Of a stretch of 60,608 nucleotides of DNA, positions 8,408 to 17,547 are shown piece after piece (positions within the stretch are counted from its first letter, which is position 1; each line of letters begins with the position of its first letter). A program made the translations under genes and the position numbers. The stretch lies in the NCBI RefSeq assembly GCF_019930045.1, contig NZ_JAHZQQ010000007.1:1-60608 (forward strand), given 5' to 3'. Origin of the DNA: Streptococcus australis. Its GTDB lineage: Bacteria > Bacillota > Bacilli > Lactobacillales > Streptococcaceae. Below the pieces are notes generated by a model. The model made no database searches. It saw only the letters and a list, made by a program, of their open reading frames with translations, and was not told the origin of the DNA.

Positions 8408-8788
8408 ATGTTGAAAGAATTGAAAAACTTCCTCCTTCGTGGAAACGTTGTTGACCTTGCTGTTGCAGTTATCATCGGAGCTGCATTTGGAGCTATCGTT
8501 ACATCATTTGTAAACGACATCATCACTCCACTTATTTTGAACCCAGCTTTGAAAGCCGCTGGTGTTGAAAAGATTGCTGAATTGACTTGGAACGGTGTTG
8601 CATACGGTAGCTTCTTGAGCGCTGTAATCAACTTCCTTGTTATCGGTACTGTTCTTTTCTTCGTAGTGAAAGCTGCTGAGAAAGCTCAAAACCTTGGTAA
8701 AAAAGAAGAAGCTGCTGAAGAAGAAGTTGCTGCTCCTACTCAAGAAGAGTTGCTTGCTGAAATCCGCGACTTGCTTGCTAACAAATAA
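8408..8788 (+). CDS. mscL: Large-conductance mechanosensitive channel
   Basis: 126 residues, typical for MscL. The N-terminal MLKELKNFLLRGNVVDLAV is the family signature and starts TM1. TM2 follows at about residues 70-92, and the C-terminal end (EEELLAEIRDLL type) is a charged helical bundle. The homopentamer opens under membrane tension to release solutes on osmotic downshock. It is a single-gene unit with its own promoter and strong terminator, inserted between dnaG and rpsU. Codon use is that of a highly expressed gene. Confidence 0.97.
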   Translation: MLKELKNFLLRGNVVDLAVAVIIGAAFGAIVTSFVNDIITPLILNPALKAAGVEKIAELTWNGVAYGSFLSAVINFLVIGTVLFFVVKAAEKAQNLGKKEEAAEEEVAAPTQEELLAEIRDLLANK

Positions 8789-8795
8789 TCAGATA

Positions 8796-8835
8796 AAAAG
8801 ATCCGATCTTCTAGCTAGAAGGTCGGATCTTTTTG
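8796..8835 (+). terminator. mscL terminator
   Basis: A long near-perfect stem, AAAAAGATCCGATCTTCTAG paired with its complement, ends in TTTTT. It is symmetric enough to act on both strands. Confidence 0.9.
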
Positions 8836-8854
8836 TCTACAATTTTTCTAGAGA

Positions 8855-8882
8855 AACAAAAAACAGACCGAAGTCTGTTCTT
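8855..8882 (-). terminator. rpsU terminator
   Basis: An AACAGAC/GTCTGTT stem with a TTCG-type tetraloop is followed by a run of T on the minus strand, directly after the rpsU stop. Confidence 0.85.
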
Positions 8883-8890
8883 GTATTCAA

Positions 8891-9067
8891 TTAGAATTTT
8901 TTACGTTTACGAGCTGCTTCTGATTTACGTTTGCGTTTTACAGAAGGTTTTTCATAGAATTCACGTTTGCGTGTTTCTTGAAGAGTACCAGCTTTAGTAA
9001 CCGCACGTTTGAAACGACGAAGAGCATCGTCAAGAGATTCATTCTTACGTACTACTGTTTTTGACAT
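8891..9067 (-). CDS. rpsU: 30S ribosomal protein S21
   Basis: 58 residues starting [20 protein letters not shown] and ending in a very basic [15 protein letters not shown] tail, the standard S21 layout. S21 binds the 30S platform near the anti-Shine-Dalgarno end of 16S rRNA. A longer reading frame extends 8 residues upstream, but the start at 9067 is chosen for the family N-terminus and the AAGGGAG ribosome binding site. It is a single gene with its own strong promoter and terminator. Confidence 0.97.
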
Positions 9068-9101
9068 GTTTTTCACTCCCTTCAAGTTCAAGATCTATTC
9101 T

Positions 9102-9130
9102 ATTTTACACGGAATTCTATAGATTGTCAA
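9102..9130 (-). promoter_or_regulatory. rpsU promoter
   Basis: -35 TTGACA (9125-9130), 17-bp spacer and -10 TAAAAT (9102-9107), reading leftward. It is one of the best consensus promoters in the window. Confidence 0.88.
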
Positions 9131-9210
9131 GAAAAAGTTAAAGGAATTCATCTCTCACCGTCATTTTATCTTCAAAATTATTCTTGAATTTCAGATTTTG
9201 GAAAATCCTT

Positions 9211-9522
9211 TCATTCATAACGGTCATAGAGGTTTAACACTGCTTGTTCTAATCTTTCAAATTCCTCCCAGTAATTCGTTGGGAGATTGCGAATTCTACT
9301 TAGATCATTCTCATCAAAATGATAGACCAGATGGCGCAAGATTTGATTTTCAATCCAACGCAAGTCTCTTAGTTGCTCGATGCTGACTGATTCCAATGCT
9401 ACTAGGTACTGACAAAGAGCAGCAAGTGACTCCGAATGAAACACTTTCTTCTCATGCAAATAATATAGAAAACTAAAATGATCAGCTCTTCTATTAGCTT
9501 CTATTAGATTCCTTTCTTTCAT
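9211..9522 (-). CDS. Hypothetical protein, 103 aa
   Basis: I do not recognise a family. The protein is soluble, mostly helical, rich in Leu, Glu, Arg and aromatic residues (FSFLYYLHEKK, HLVYHFDEND, YWEEFERLEQ), with no signal peptide or membrane segment. A good AGGAG ribosome binding site 9 bp upstream supports translation. It lies downstream of the methyltransferase gene on the same strand with a 30-bp gap, so they may share a transcript. The compact charged helical make-up would suit a small partner or regulatory protein, but nothing more can be said. Confidence 0.6.
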   Translation of the reverse strand: MKERNLIEANRRADHFSFLYYLHEKKVFHSESLAALCQYLVALESVSIEQLRDLRWIENQILRHLVYHFDENDLSRIRNLPTNYWEEFERLEQAVLNLYDRYE

Positions 9523-9552
9523 CCCTACTCCTAATAATAAGCATTTACTGAC

Positions 9553-10176
9553 TTAATTCGTCTCTTTTACAATCTTATAAAGAATCCATCGCCCACTCTT
9601 CTGACTTGTTAAAAGATTCAGTCCTTTTGACGACAAGAACTTACTAAACTCATCCTCCACTCTGAATTGTGGCAAGAAATAAACTAATTTTTGACATTCA
9701 CAAGCTAGCAAAAGCAGTCCATCTGATGTAAGAACTCTTCTTAACTCCGTAAATGAAGTCTCTATATCCTCCCAATGAAAATGCGTTTGAAAGCCTGTTA
9801 TTAAATCAAACGTTTCATCAGGATAACCTGTCTTTCTAACATCTTTTCGTTCAAACTTAAGGTTTAAACTTTCAGAATCCTTCGCTTCTGAGATAGCAGT
9901 TGCTGAACTATCGATTCCTATAACTGTACTTCTTGGATAGATTTCTTTTAAAAAGATACTTGAACGACCGTTTCCTACTCCTACATCTAGTATTCTATGG
10001 ACATCATTTTTATCCAGTTGTCTGGTTGCCCACACATACATAGGAAAATAAGTATAATTCCAAATTTTCATCATTCCTTTCCCGAGTATTCCTGTAGGAT
10101 TCTTTGACTGCTGAATTAGATGATGCATTAAGAAATATAAAAATAATAAGCAGATGGTAATAATTATAATTAACAA
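9553..10176 (-). CDS. Membrane-anchored class I SAM-dependent methyltransferase
   Basis: 207 residues from a TTG start at 10176, chosen because AAAGGAG lies 9 bp upstream; the frame could extend 10 residues further. Residues 1-20 form a single hydrophobic helix, so the enzyme is probably tethered to the membrane. Motif I (ILDVGVGNGRSS) is at about residue 60, the acidic motif (VIGIDSSATAI) follows, and FDLITGFQTHFHWED is motif IV. This is the UbiE/Methyltransf_11 type layout. The substrate is unknown; the membrane anchor suggests a lipid, quinone or envelope target. The neighbours gla and the 103-aa gene do not define a pathway. Confidence 0.8.
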   Translation of the reverse strand: MLIIIITICLLFLYFLMHHLIQQSKNPTGILGKGMMKIWNYTYFPMYVWATRQLDKNDVHRILDVGVGNGRSSIFLKEIYPRSTVIGIDSSATAISEAKDSESLNLKFERKDVRKTGYPDETFDLITGFQTHFHWEDIETSFTELRRVLTSDGLLLLACECQKLVYFLPQFRVEDEFSKFLSSKGLNLLTSQKSGRWILYKIVKETN

Positions 10177-10260
10177 GCTACTAACTCCTTTATTAAAATA
10201 ACACAATTAAAGCCCCATAAAAAAATAGACTTAATTATTGTTTCTACACGAAACTTTCTT

Positions 10261-10297
10261 AAAAAAACACTTTCCGTAATGTCTACGAAAAGTGTTC
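10261..10297 (-). terminator. gla terminator
   Basis: An AACACTTT-CG stem with a 9-nt loop is followed by seven T residues on the minus strand, just after the gla stop. Confidence 0.85.
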
Positions 10298-10302
10298 TGG
10301 TC

Positions 10303-11172
10303 TTACTTATAAAGGAAGGTAAAGAGGGCAATAGCAACGATTGCAGCCAAGATTGGTGCTACAACTGGTACCCAAGCGTACCACCATTTTGAATCTCCCT
10401 TGTGTTCACCTAAAACAGATTTTGGAAGGAAAGCGTGAACCAAACGTGGACCAAGGTCACGTGCAGGGTTCAAACCAGGTCCTGTAGGACCACCAAGTGA
10501 TGTCACCAAAGCCATAACGAGGAATCCAAGTGCCAAGTGAGCCACTCCTAAACCAGGAGCATGTGCTTGTGACAAAGCCAATTTTGCGGCTGTTGAAGAA
10601 GCATCAAAAATCCCTCCCTGCTCAGTCGCTGCTCTTTGAGCTAGAGAAGCAACCTCTGCACCAAAGAAGTGTTTTGTCAAGGCAAGTGCACCGAAGAAAA
10701 GGACGAATGATCCAGCAAACTCATTGACGAAACCATTGATGGTTGCTGCTTTACGTGATTCTGGAGTTCCTTTATCCAAGCTAGAAATCGTTGAGAATGT
10801 TCCCAAGATATTGTTTGGATTCTCCGTTTGAAGGTAGTAAGGACGGTGAGTCGCAACGACAACCAATTGCCCAAACATCGCCCCAAGAAGTTGAGCAACG
10901 ATGTAGTATAAAACATTTTCCCAAGGGAAGAGTCCGCTAACTGCAAGACCAATCGTAAAGGCAGGGTTGATATGGTTACCAGAAACGTTACCAAACATCA
11001 AGGCTGGCATCATAACACCTATTCCGTAGCCAATCGCAATCACGAGCCATCCACTTTGATGCCCCTTGGTCCCCTTCAACTCAACGTTTGCAACGGCACC
11101 ATTTCCTAAAATAATCAATAATGCTGTTGCAATAAATTCGGTCGCAACCTTAACCCAAAAATCAAATTGCAT
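10303..11172 (-). CDS. gla: Glycerol/water channel (Gla-type glyceroaquaporin)
   Basis: 289 residues, matching the lactococcal/streptococcal Gla length rather than the shorter GlpF. Both NPA boxes are present (GNHINPAFTIG at about 68 and GPGLNPARDLGPR at about 230), with six membrane helices and a long loop after helix 3 typical of this branch. It passes glycerol and water across the cytoplasmic membrane. It stands alone with its own promoter and terminator, divergent from the reductase gene. No glpK or glpO is nearby. Confidence 0.93.
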   Translation of the reverse strand: MQFDFWVKVATEFIATALLIILGNGAVANVELKGTKGHQSGWLVIAIGYGIGVMMPALMFGNVSGNHINPAFTIGLAVSGLFPWENVLYYIVAQLLGAMFGQLVVVATHRPYYLQTENPNNILGTFSTISSLDKGTPESRKAATINGFVNEFAGSFVLFFGALALTKHFFGAEVASLAQRAATEQGGIFDASSTAAKLALSQAHAPGLGVAHLALGFLVMALVTSLGGPTGPGLNPARDLGPRLVHAFLPKSVLGEHKGDSKWWYAWVPVVAPILAAIVAIALFTFLYK

Positions 11173-11212
11173 TTTTGAATAATCTCCTTATAAATAAAAA
11201 TAATAATAATTT

Positions 11213-11241
11213 ATTCTATCAGATTATCGAACACTTGTAAA
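11213..11241 (-). promoter_or_regulatory. gla promoter
   Basis: -35 TTTACA (11236-11241), 17-bp spacer and -10 TAGAAT (11213-11218) with an extended TGA in front, reading leftward. Confidence 0.75.
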
Positions 11242-11338
11242 TAAACCGAACATTATTTTTAAAAAATATCTCTCAATCCCCTGATTCATCCTTTTCTATC
11301 CCTGTATTCTCCTCCACTTTCTATTTAACTCCGAATTA

Positions 11339-11347
11339 TGATACAAT
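11339..11347 (+). promoter_or_regulatory. Extended -10 promoter of the reductase gene
   Basis: TGA-TACAAT (11339-11347) is an extended -10 box about 30 bp before the start. No clear -35 is seen. Confidence 0.6.
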
Positions 11348-11378
11348 AGGATTAGTTACACATCACAAAGGAGATATC

Positions 11379-12347
11379 ATGTCTGAAATCTATGACATTA
11401 CCATTATCGGCGGTGGCCCTGTTGGGCTCTTTGCTGCCTTCTATGGCCATATGCGTCAAGTAAAAGTGAAATTGATTGATTCCCTTCCTCAACTAGGTGG
11501 TCAACCCGCTATTCTCTATCCTGAAAAACGAATCCTGGATGTCCCTGGTTTTACGAACTTAACTGGAGAAGAATTGTCCCAACGGTTGATCGATCAATTA
11601 GAAACATTCGAGACCGACATTTGTTTGAATGAAACTGTTTTAGACATTCATAAAAACGTAGATCACTTCCTTATTGAAACCAATAAAGGCCAGCATTTCA
11701 GTCGTGCTGTTATTATTGCGATGGGCGGTGGTGCCTTTAAACCACGTCCTTTAGAAGTGGACGGGGCTGAGGAATTCGAGAACGTCCACTACCATGTTTC
11801 AAATATCCAACAATATGCCGGCAAACAAGTTGCTATTCTAGGCGGAGGAGATTCTGCTGTCGATTGGGCCCTGGCCTTTGAGAAAATCGCACCGACAACT
11901 CTGGTCCATCGTCGTGATAATTTCCGCGCTCTCGAACATAGCGTTGAGGAATTAAAGGCTTCTTCTGTCTCTATTCAAACTCCTCATGTTCCTAGTCGTT
12001 TAATCGGAGAAAACGGCCGTGCCAGCCATCTAGAAATCACCAAGGTTAAATCAGATGAAACTCAATTACTCCCCATCGATGAACTCTTTGTCAACTACGG
12101 CTTCAAATCCTCAGTCGGCAAATTAAAAGAATGGGGCTTGGATCTCCAACGTCATAAAATCCTCGTGAATCGCAAACAAGAAACCAGTCGCGAAGGAATC
12201 TACGCTTGTGGCGATTGTTGCTTCTACGAAGGGAAAATCGACTTAATCGCAACCGGATTAGGCGAGGCTCCGACTGCGGTGAATAATGCGATAAACTACA
12301 TTTATCCAGACAAGAAAGTTCAACCGGTCCACTCGACTAGCTTATAA
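11379..12347 (+). CDS. Ferredoxin/flavodoxin-NADP(+) reductase, thioredoxin reductase-like
   Basis: 322 residues. It has the FAD-binding GGGPVGLFAAFYG at about residue 11, the NADPH-binding GGGDSAVDWAL at about 158 and the C-terminal FAD contact CGDCCFYEGKIDLIATGLGE near 285. It lacks the CxxC redox pair of true thioredoxin reductase between these motifs, which places it with the YumC-type FNR2 enzymes. It moves electrons between NADPH and ferredoxin or flavodoxin. Single gene with AAAGGAG ribosome binding site, extended -10 promoter and a shared convergent terminator. Confidence 0.9.
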   Translation: MSEIYDITIIGGGPVGLFAAFYGHMRQVKVKLIDSLPQLGGQPAILYPEKRILDVPGFTNLTGEELSQRLIDQLETFETDICLNETVLDIHKNVDHFLIETNKGQHFSRAVIIAMGGGAFKPRPLEVDGAEEFENVHYHVSNIQQYAGKQVAILGGGDSAVDWALAFEKIAPTTLVHRRDNFRALEHSVEELKASSVSIQTPHVPSRLIGENGRASHLEITKVKSDETQLLPIDELFVNYGFKSSVGKLKEWGLDLQRHKILVNRKQETSREGIYACGDCCFYEGKIDLIATGLGEAPTAVNNAINYIYPDKKVQPVHSTSL

Positions 12348-12348
12348 G

Positions 12349-12384
12349 AAAAAGCCTTTGAATTAAACAATTCAAAGGTTTTTC
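12349..12384. terminator. Bidirectional terminator between the reductase gene and whiA
   Basis: CCTTTGAATT and AATTCAAAGG pair around a 4-nt loop, with A-run before and T-run after, serving two converging genes. Confidence 0.9.
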
Positions 12385-13305
12385 TTATAGACTATCTAGC
12401 TCGTCTGCAATCTTATTGATTTTTCGCAAGCGATGATTGACCCCACTTTTGGTTAAGGGAGTTTTCAGGGTATCCGCAATTTGCTGGATAGAATAGTCGG
12501 GATTCTGAATTCGAACATAGGCAACTTCCTGAAGCTCAACCGGAAGGCCACCTAATCCAATAGTATCCATGATTTTGACAATATTGTTAATGGTCTTCAT
12601 ACTAGCCGTAACTGTACGAGCAATGTTGGCCATTTCAGCATTATTGGCTCGATTGAGATCATTGCGCGCCTCTCGCAAAACCTTGACAGACTCAAATTCT
12701 TCTATGGCCTGCTTAGCTTCTACCAAGATGAGGAAATCAATAATATCCTCCGCTCTTTGCAAATAGGTAACGACTCCTTTTTTGCGTTCGATGGTCTTTG
12801 CATCTAACAAGAAGTGTTGCATCAAGTTTGCTAAGTCCTGGGCATGGTCAGAATAAACAGAGCTAATCTCTAATTGATAGCGGCCAGACTCCGGATCCTT
12901 GATGGTCCCACTTGCTAAGAAAGCCCCTCTCAGATAAGCGCGACTCGCTTCATCTTCTTCTAAGATTCTCGGGTCAATCCCAGTCTCAATACCAAAGAAA
13001 GAATCCGCTAAGTGTAGGTCTGCAAGAATCTCTTCGACTTTTTCATCAATAGAAACAGTATAGACACGATTCTTCTTCAAATTGGTTTTTTGATGGTGAC
13101 GAATGTCAGATTTGACCTGATAAAACTCTACAATTAATTCATAGATATGGCGGGCAATCTTAGCATTCTCCGTTGTCAGAGACAAACTTAAGCCCCCCAT
13201 ACTCAAGCCCAAACTACCTGACATCTTAATCAGAGCAGATAACTCACTTTTCTCAAAGCGATGAAGGGTCAAGAGCTCTTCTTTTACTTTAATGGTAAAA
13301 CTCAT
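12385..13305 (-). CDS. whiA: DNA-binding protein WhiA
   Basis: 306 residues with the LAGLIDADG-like N-terminal domain (to about 200) and a C-terminal helix-turn-helix ([25 protein letters not shown]). In Firmicutes WhiA binds the nucleoid and influences division and chromosome segregation rather than sporulation. Its start overlaps the yvcK stop by 4 bp (ATGA), indicating translational coupling. rapZ-yvcK-whiA is a conserved operon across Gram-positives. Confidence 0.96.
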   Translation of the reverse strand: MSFTIKVKEELLTLHRFEKSELSALIKMSGSLGLSMGGLSLSLTTENAKIARHIYELIVEFYQVKSDIRHHQKTNLKKNRVYTVSIDEKVEEILADLHLADSFFGIETGIDPRILEEDEASRAYLRGAFLASGTIKDPESGRYQLEISSVYSDHAQDLANLMQHFLLDAKTIERKKGVVTYLQRAEDIIDFLILVEAKQAIEEFESVKVLREARNDLNRANNAEMANIARTVTASMKTINNIVKIMDTIGLGGLPVELQEVAYVRIQNPDYSIQQIADTLKTPLTKSGVNHRLRKINKIADELDSL

Positions 13306-14279
13306 TTAATCACCTGTACAATTTGCATCAACTCATCTACCACAGCTCCTCCATCATGGAAGGCGCCGCCGTTTTCCAAGCGAAGGAAATTGCTTGAAAT
13401 AACTCGGGGAACCTGCGATTTTAAACCTGCAAAATCGTGTTCTACTTGAACCAAGTATTCATCAAAGCGATTCATGTCCATATATTTTTGAGGGACTTTT
13501 TCAATATTGACTAAAACAGTATCAATAAACGGCTTCTTCAAGTGTTTATGAAGGACGGAAACATGGTCACTATCGGTAAAGTGTTCTGTCTCCCCACGTT
13601 GAGTCATGATATTGCAGACATAAGCGACCTCTGCTTTCGTCTCAAGCAAGGCCTGCCCAATCTCTTCAATCACTAGATTAGGAAGGATTGATGTAAAGAG
13701 AGAACCGGGTCCTAAAATCACCATATCACTTTCTAAAATCGCATCTACTACTTTTCGACTCGCTTTCGGTGTCTCATCATTATAGGTATTGGTGACATAG
13801 ACATAATCAATCATCCCCTCATGATGGGCGATTTCACTCTCACCAGCCACCTCTGACCCATCCATAAAGACGGCATGAAGGGTCAACGGTATATCGCTGG
13901 AAGGATAAATTTTTCCTGTCGTATGGAAAAATTTAGTCAGCAATTGCATGGCATTATAGGTCGAGCCCTGCATTTCAGAAATCCCGGCAATGATCAAATT
14001 CCCAAGAGGATGACCAGCTAGTGGTCCATCGTCTTCTGCAAAACGGTATTGAAAGACTTTTTCATAAAAGCGAGGCATGTCAGACATGGCTACTAGCACA
14101 TTTCGCAAGTCACCTGGTGGTGTCAATTGATGAATATTTTTTCGAAGTTCCCCAGAACTACCCCCATCATCCGCCACTGTCACAATAGCCGTAATTTCAA
14201 CATCCTTTTTCCGAAGGCTATCCAAGATGACGGAAATCCCTGTACCGCCTCCGATGACGGTCATTTTTGGTTTTCTCAT
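13302..14279 (-). CDS. yvcK: Gluconeogenesis/cell-wall factor YvcK (GlmR, CofD-like)
   Basis: 325 residues with the CofD/YvcK nucleotide-sugar binding fold: [15 protein letters not shown] at the N-terminus, [14 protein letters not shown] near residue 35 and the HPLGNLI stretch near 91. In Bacillus and relatives the protein binds UDP-GlcNAc and stimulates GlmS, steering carbon to the wall. Both ends overlap neighbours by 4 bp, so rapZ, yvcK and whiA are translationally coupled. glmM, the next step in UDP-GlcNAc synthesis, lies about 5 kb away. Confidence 0.95.
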   Translation of the reverse strand: MRKPKMTVIGGGTGISVILDSLRKKDVEITAIVTVADDGGSSGELRKNIHQLTPPGDLRNVLVAMSDMPRFYEKVFQYRFAEDDGPLAGHPLGNLIIAGISEMQGSTYNAMQLLTKFFHTTGKIYPSSDIPLTLHAVFMDGSEVAGESEIAHHEGMIDYVYVTNTYNDETPKASRKVVDAILESDMVILGPGSLFTSILPNLVIEEIGQALLETKAEVAYVCNIMTQRGETEHFTDSDHVSVLHKHLKKPFIDTVLVNIEKVPQKYMDMNRFDEYLVQVEHDFAGLKSQVPRVISSNFLRLENGGAFHDGGAVVDELMQIVQVIK

Positions 14280-15172
14280 GAACGATTCACCGTTTCTTTC
14301 CGTCGGTCTTTGTCGCGATGACTCATATTAACCGTCCAATCTTTCGCTAGATCCCGTCCAAGACGAGCAGCAAAGGCTACTGAACGGTGTTGACCCCCTG
14401 TACAGCCCACTGCAATTGTCAAAACGGATTTTCCTTCTCGTTTGTATGCTGGCAAGATGGGAGCAATCAAATCGTAAAGATGGCGATAAAACTCCTCTGA
14501 TTCTTGATGGTCCATGACATAGTTATAGACATCATCATCCAAGCCCGTTTGATTCCGTAGCTCTGGTTGGTAATAAGGATTCGGTAGGAAACGAACATCA
14601 AAGACCAAGTCTGCATCTAAAGGCAAACCATACTTAAAGCCAAAGGACATGACTTCAATCCGAAACTCAGGCTGACTATCCTGTCTGGAGAATTGTTCAG
14701 CAATCACTTTACGAAGATTACGAGGCGTTAGTTCCGTCGTATCAATGACATTTTGACTCATGTTTTTAAGTGGAGCCAAAAGTTCCCGTTCCAATGTAAT
14801 ACCATCCAAGACACGCCCATCAGCAGCCAGTGGATGGCTACGACGAGTCTCTTTGTAGCGAGCAACCAATTCACTATCGGTCGCATCCAAAAAGAGAATT
14901 TTAAAATCAATCCCTTCGTGGTTCTCTAATTCGTCTAAAATGGAGCGAATTTCTGCAAAGAAAGACCGACTACGCATATCCACGACGAGAGCCAACTTGT
15001 TATTGTCCATCGAAAGTTGAATCAGCTCAATGAACTTCGGCAAGAGAGCTGGTGGCATATTGTCGATGGTGAAATAGCCCATATCTTCAAAGGATTGAAT
15101 TGCTACGGTCTTTCCTGCACCACTCATTCCTGTTACAATGACCAGTTGAATGGTCTTTTCTGTATCTGTCAT
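14276..15172 (-). CDS. rapZ: RapZ-like P-loop nucleotide-binding protein
   Basis: 298 residues from the ATG at 15172. Walker A is GMSGAGKT near residue 15 and the family C-terminal signature [13 protein letters not shown] is near 260. In E. coli RapZ brings RNase E to the GlmZ sRNA; Gram-positive members (YvcJ) bind GTP and ATP and affect competence. The ATG is preferred over a GTG 9 bp upstream because GGAAAAGG is then at proper distance. First gene of the rapZ-yvcK-whiA operon. The 112 bp upstream hold only weak stem-loops. Confidence 0.93.
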   Translation of the reverse strand: MTDTEKTIQLVIVTGMSGAGKTVAIQSFEDMGYFTIDNMPPALLPKFIELIQLSMDNNKLALVVDMRSRSFFAEIRSILDELENHEGIDFKILFLDATDSELVARYKETRRSHPLAADGRVLDGITLERELLAPLKNMSQNVIDTTELTPRNLRKVIAEQFSRQDSQPEFRIEVMSFGFKYGLPLDADLVFDVRFLPNPYYQPELRNQTGLDDDVYNYVMDHQESEEFYRHLYDLIAPILPAYKREGKSVLTIAVGCTGGQHRSVAFAARLGRDLAKDWTVNMSHRDKDRRKETVNRS

Positions 15173-15284
15173 CCTAATCACCTTTTCCTTACAAAAAAGG
15201 AGGAGGGCATCATCTTTCCAGTTGGTCAGTCGATGGCTCTCACTCCAGCATTCTTATTTCCCGAATGCATTCCTTCTTTTGAGA

Positions 15285-15662
15285 CTAAACTTCTGCAATG
15301 ACTTCAATTTCGATTTTGACATCGCGTGGCAAGCGAGCCACTTCTACTGCAGAACGTGCTGGAAATTCACTTGAAAATGCTGTCTTGTAAACCTCGTTAA
15401 AAGGTACAAAATCATTCATATCACTTAAGAAACAAGTTGTTTTCACTACGTGATCAAAGTCCGTTCCAGCTTCCTCAAGGATTGCAGCAATATTCTTCAA
15501 CACTTGTTGGGTTTGTTCTTGGATGGTTTCTCCAACAATTTCACCAGTTTCTGGTGAAAGAGGTACTTGCCCACTTGCAAATAAAAGATTGCCCACAATT
15601 TTTCCTTGAACATAAGGTCCAATTGCTGCCGGTGCTTTGTCTGTGTGAATTGTTTTTGCCAT
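15285..15662 (-). CDS. ridA: RidA-family reactive imine deaminase
   Basis: 125 residues, the standard RidA size. The signature IGPYVQGKIVGNLLFASGQVP is at residues 14-34, and PARSAVEVARLPRDVKIEIE near the C-terminus carries the conserved arginine. The homotrimer hydrolyses reactive enamines and imines from PLP enzymes. The start at 15662 has AGGAG 6 bp upstream; an upstream in-frame ATG adds 9 unsupported residues. It follows a 53-aa conserved gene by 16 bp. Confidence 0.92.
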   Translation of the reverse strand: MAKTIHTDKAPAAIGPYVQGKIVGNLLFASGQVPLSPETGEIVGETIQEQTQQVLKNIAAILEEAGTDFDHVVKTTCFLSDMNDFVPFNEVYKTAFSSEFPARSAVEVARLPRDVKIEIEVIAEV

Positions 15663-15678
15663 TTTCTTCTCCTGATTC

Positions 15679-15840
15679 CTAATTTTCACTGGATGCTGCT
15701 AATTTTTCCCGTTCTAAGCGTAACTTACGTTTGGGATTCAGCTTATTAAAGAGTTCTTCCAATTTTTCTGCATTCCAAACGTCTGCAGCAGAGACAAAAT
15801 TTCCGTCTTTATCACGAAAGGATATAGGTTTATCTCCCAT
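15679..15840 (-). CDS. Small conserved streptococcal protein, 53 aa
   Basis: The frame begins MGDKPISFRDKDGNFVSAAD, continues with VWNAEKLEELFNKLNP and ends with a basic, Glu-rich tail. GGAGAAGAAG lies just upstream of the ATG. I recall similar small proteins next to obg in streptococci, but no function is known to me. No membrane segment is seen. It sits between obg and ridA on the same strand, with gaps of 23 and 16 bp, so it is co-transcribed with them. Confidence 0.75.
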   Translation of the reverse strand: MGDKPISFRDKDGNFVSAADVWNAEKLEELFNKLNPKRKLRLEREKLAASSEN

Positions 15841-15863
15841 CTTCTTCTCCTCTTTAGCTCTAA

Positions 15864-17177
15864 CTAGTCAACAAATTCAAATTCAAATTTACCGATACGT
15901 ACGATATCTCCATCTTTGGCACCACGCGCACGAAGGGCTTCATCGACACCCATTCCACGCAATTGACGCGCAAATTTCATGACAGACTCATCGCGATCAA
16001 AATTGGTCATATTGAAGAGCTTCTCTAACTTATCGCCGGACAAGATCCAAGAAGCATCATCATCACGATTAATCTCGAAGGCTGGTTGTTCCTCATCAAA
16101 GCCGTAGTAGACTTCTTCTTGCGCCATATCTTCTTCTGTATAGAGCAAGAATTCTGGTGTTTTGTCTAACAAGTCTGCTGTTGCTTCTAACAAGTTGTCC
16201 AAACCTTGATGCGCTAAACTAGAGATTGGGAAGATATGTGGCAGTTCATCAAAATCGCCGTAGTTGGCCGCCAATTTTTTCTTGAACTCTTTCAAATTTT
16301 CCTGGCTCTCCGGCATATCCATCTTATTTGCCACGATAATCTGAGGACGTTCCATCAAACGAAGATTATAAGTTTCGAGCTCTTTATTGATTTGAACATA
16401 ATCTTCATAAGGATCGCGTCCTTCACTGGCTGACATATCGATGACATGCAAGATGACACGGGTGCGCTCAATGTGACGAAGGAACTGGGTTCCTAGTCCC
16501 ACTCCTTGGCTAGCCCCTTCAATCAATCCAGGAAGGTCAGCGACTGCAAAGGATTCACCTGACGGTGTCCGAACCATGCCCAAATTTGGAACGATGGTTG
16601 TAAAATGATAAGCCCCAATTTTTGGCTTAGCAGAAGTAATCACACTGAGAAGAGTTGATTTCCCTACTGATGGGAAGCCAACCAAACCAACGTCTGCTAA
16701 GACCTTGAGTTCTAATTTGAGTTCGCGTTCCTGACCTGGTTCCCCATTTTCTGAAATCTCAGGAGCTGGATTTTTAGGAGTTGCAAAACGGATATTTCCT
16801 CGTCCTCCACGGCCACCGTGTGCGACAATGTATTCTTGTCCATTTTCAACCAAGTCGGTAATGACCTTACCAGTCTCAGCATCTCGTACTGTTGTCCCTT
16901 GCGGTACTCGCACATATAGGTCTTCTGCTCCCCGTCCGTGCATCCCTTTGGTCATTCCTTTCTCGCCATTTTGGGCTTTGAAATGCCGGTTATAGCGGAA
17001 GTCCATCAGCGTGCGCAAGCCTTCGTCTACAACGAAGATGACATTGCCTCCGCGTCCACCATCGCCTCCCCAAGGACCGCCATTGGGAACATACTTTTCA
17101 CGGCGAAAGGCCACCATGCCATCGCCGCCATTTCCAGCCTTGACCTTAATCTTGGCTGTATCTAAAAACATACTCAT
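15864..17177 (-). CDS. obg: Obg GTPase
   Basis: 437 residues. The glycine-rich Obg fold is at 1-160 ([29 protein letters not shown]). The GTPase domain has the P-loop GFPSVGKST near 168, DLPG near 212, NKMD near 283 and SSLA. The C-terminal OCT domain ends [12 protein letters not shown]. Obg is essential and acts in 50S assembly and the stringent response. The ribosome binding site is weak and the second ATG (MFLDTAKI) could also be used. It heads a run with the 53-aa gene and ridA. Confidence 0.97.
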   Translation of the reverse strand: MSMFLDTAKIKVKAGNGGDGMVAFRREKYVPNGGPWGGDGGRGGNVIFVVDEGLRTLMDFRYNRHFKAQNGEKGMTKGMHGRGAEDLYVRVPQGTTVRDAETGKVITDLVENGQEYIVAHGGRGGRGNIRFATPKNPAPEISENGEPGQERELKLELKVLADVGLVGFPSVGKSTLLSVITSAKPKIGAYHFTTIVPNLGMVRTPSGESFAVADLPGLIEGASQGVGLGTQFLRHIERTRVILHVIDMSASEGRDPYEDYVQINKELETYNLRLMERPQIIVANKMDMPESQENLKEFKKKLAANYGDFDELPHIFPISSLAHQGLDNLLEATADLLDKTPEFLLYTEEDMAQEEVYYGFDEEQPAFEINRDDDASWILSGDKLEKLFNMTNFDRDESVMKFARQLRGMGVDEALRARGAKDGDIVRIGKFEFEFVD

Positions 17178-17222
17178 AGTTTATCGTTTTCCTTTTATAA
17201 CCAAGAATCACTTGGTAGTCCC

Positions 17223-17354
17223 TTAATAGGATAGTGCGCCCAAAGCTGCAGCAAAGATTGCTCCAACCGTTACAATCAACATAATTACAATGACCAGCAT
17301 GGTCAATTTTTCAAAGAAAGTTTTTTTGCGTTTTCCGTTGTCTCCAAAAGCCAC
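17223..17354 (-). CDS. DUF4044-family single-pass membrane miniprotein, 43 aa
   Basis: From a GTG start at 17354 (ribosome binding site TTGAGGT) the frame reads VAFGDNGKRKKTFFEKL and then a 22-residue hydrophobic helix ending ALGALSY. The charged N-terminus followed by one TM segment matches DUF4044 proteins of streptococci. Function is unknown. It lies just upstream of obg on the same strand. Confidence 0.8.
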   Translation of the reverse strand: MAFGDNGKRKKTFFEKLTMLVIVIMLIVTVGAIFAAALGALSY

Positions 17355-17508
17355 GTTTTTTACCTCAATTACAATAAATTCATTAGCCCTATTTTACCAC
17401 GAATAAGGGCATTTTTCAAACATCCACTTCCTAGAGGAAAGGGAGCTATTGGTTGAAATAAATTTTTCAACATCGACACTTGTTTAACTCCACTTTTATA
17501 TAGGCAAC
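17355..17508. other. Short spacer without a gene
   Basis: Nothing coding is recognised. It should hold the promoter for the DUF4044-obg run, but no clear -35/-10 pair could be assigned. Confidence 0.4.
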
Positions 17509-17540
17509 AAAAAAGACTGGAAAAATCCAGCCTTTTAAAT
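17509..17540 (-). terminator. Terminator of the LPXTG adhesin gene
   Basis: GGCTGGA and TCCAGTC pair around TTTT and are followed by TTTTTT on the minus strand. Confidence 0.8.
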
Positions 17541-17547
17541 ACGAGGA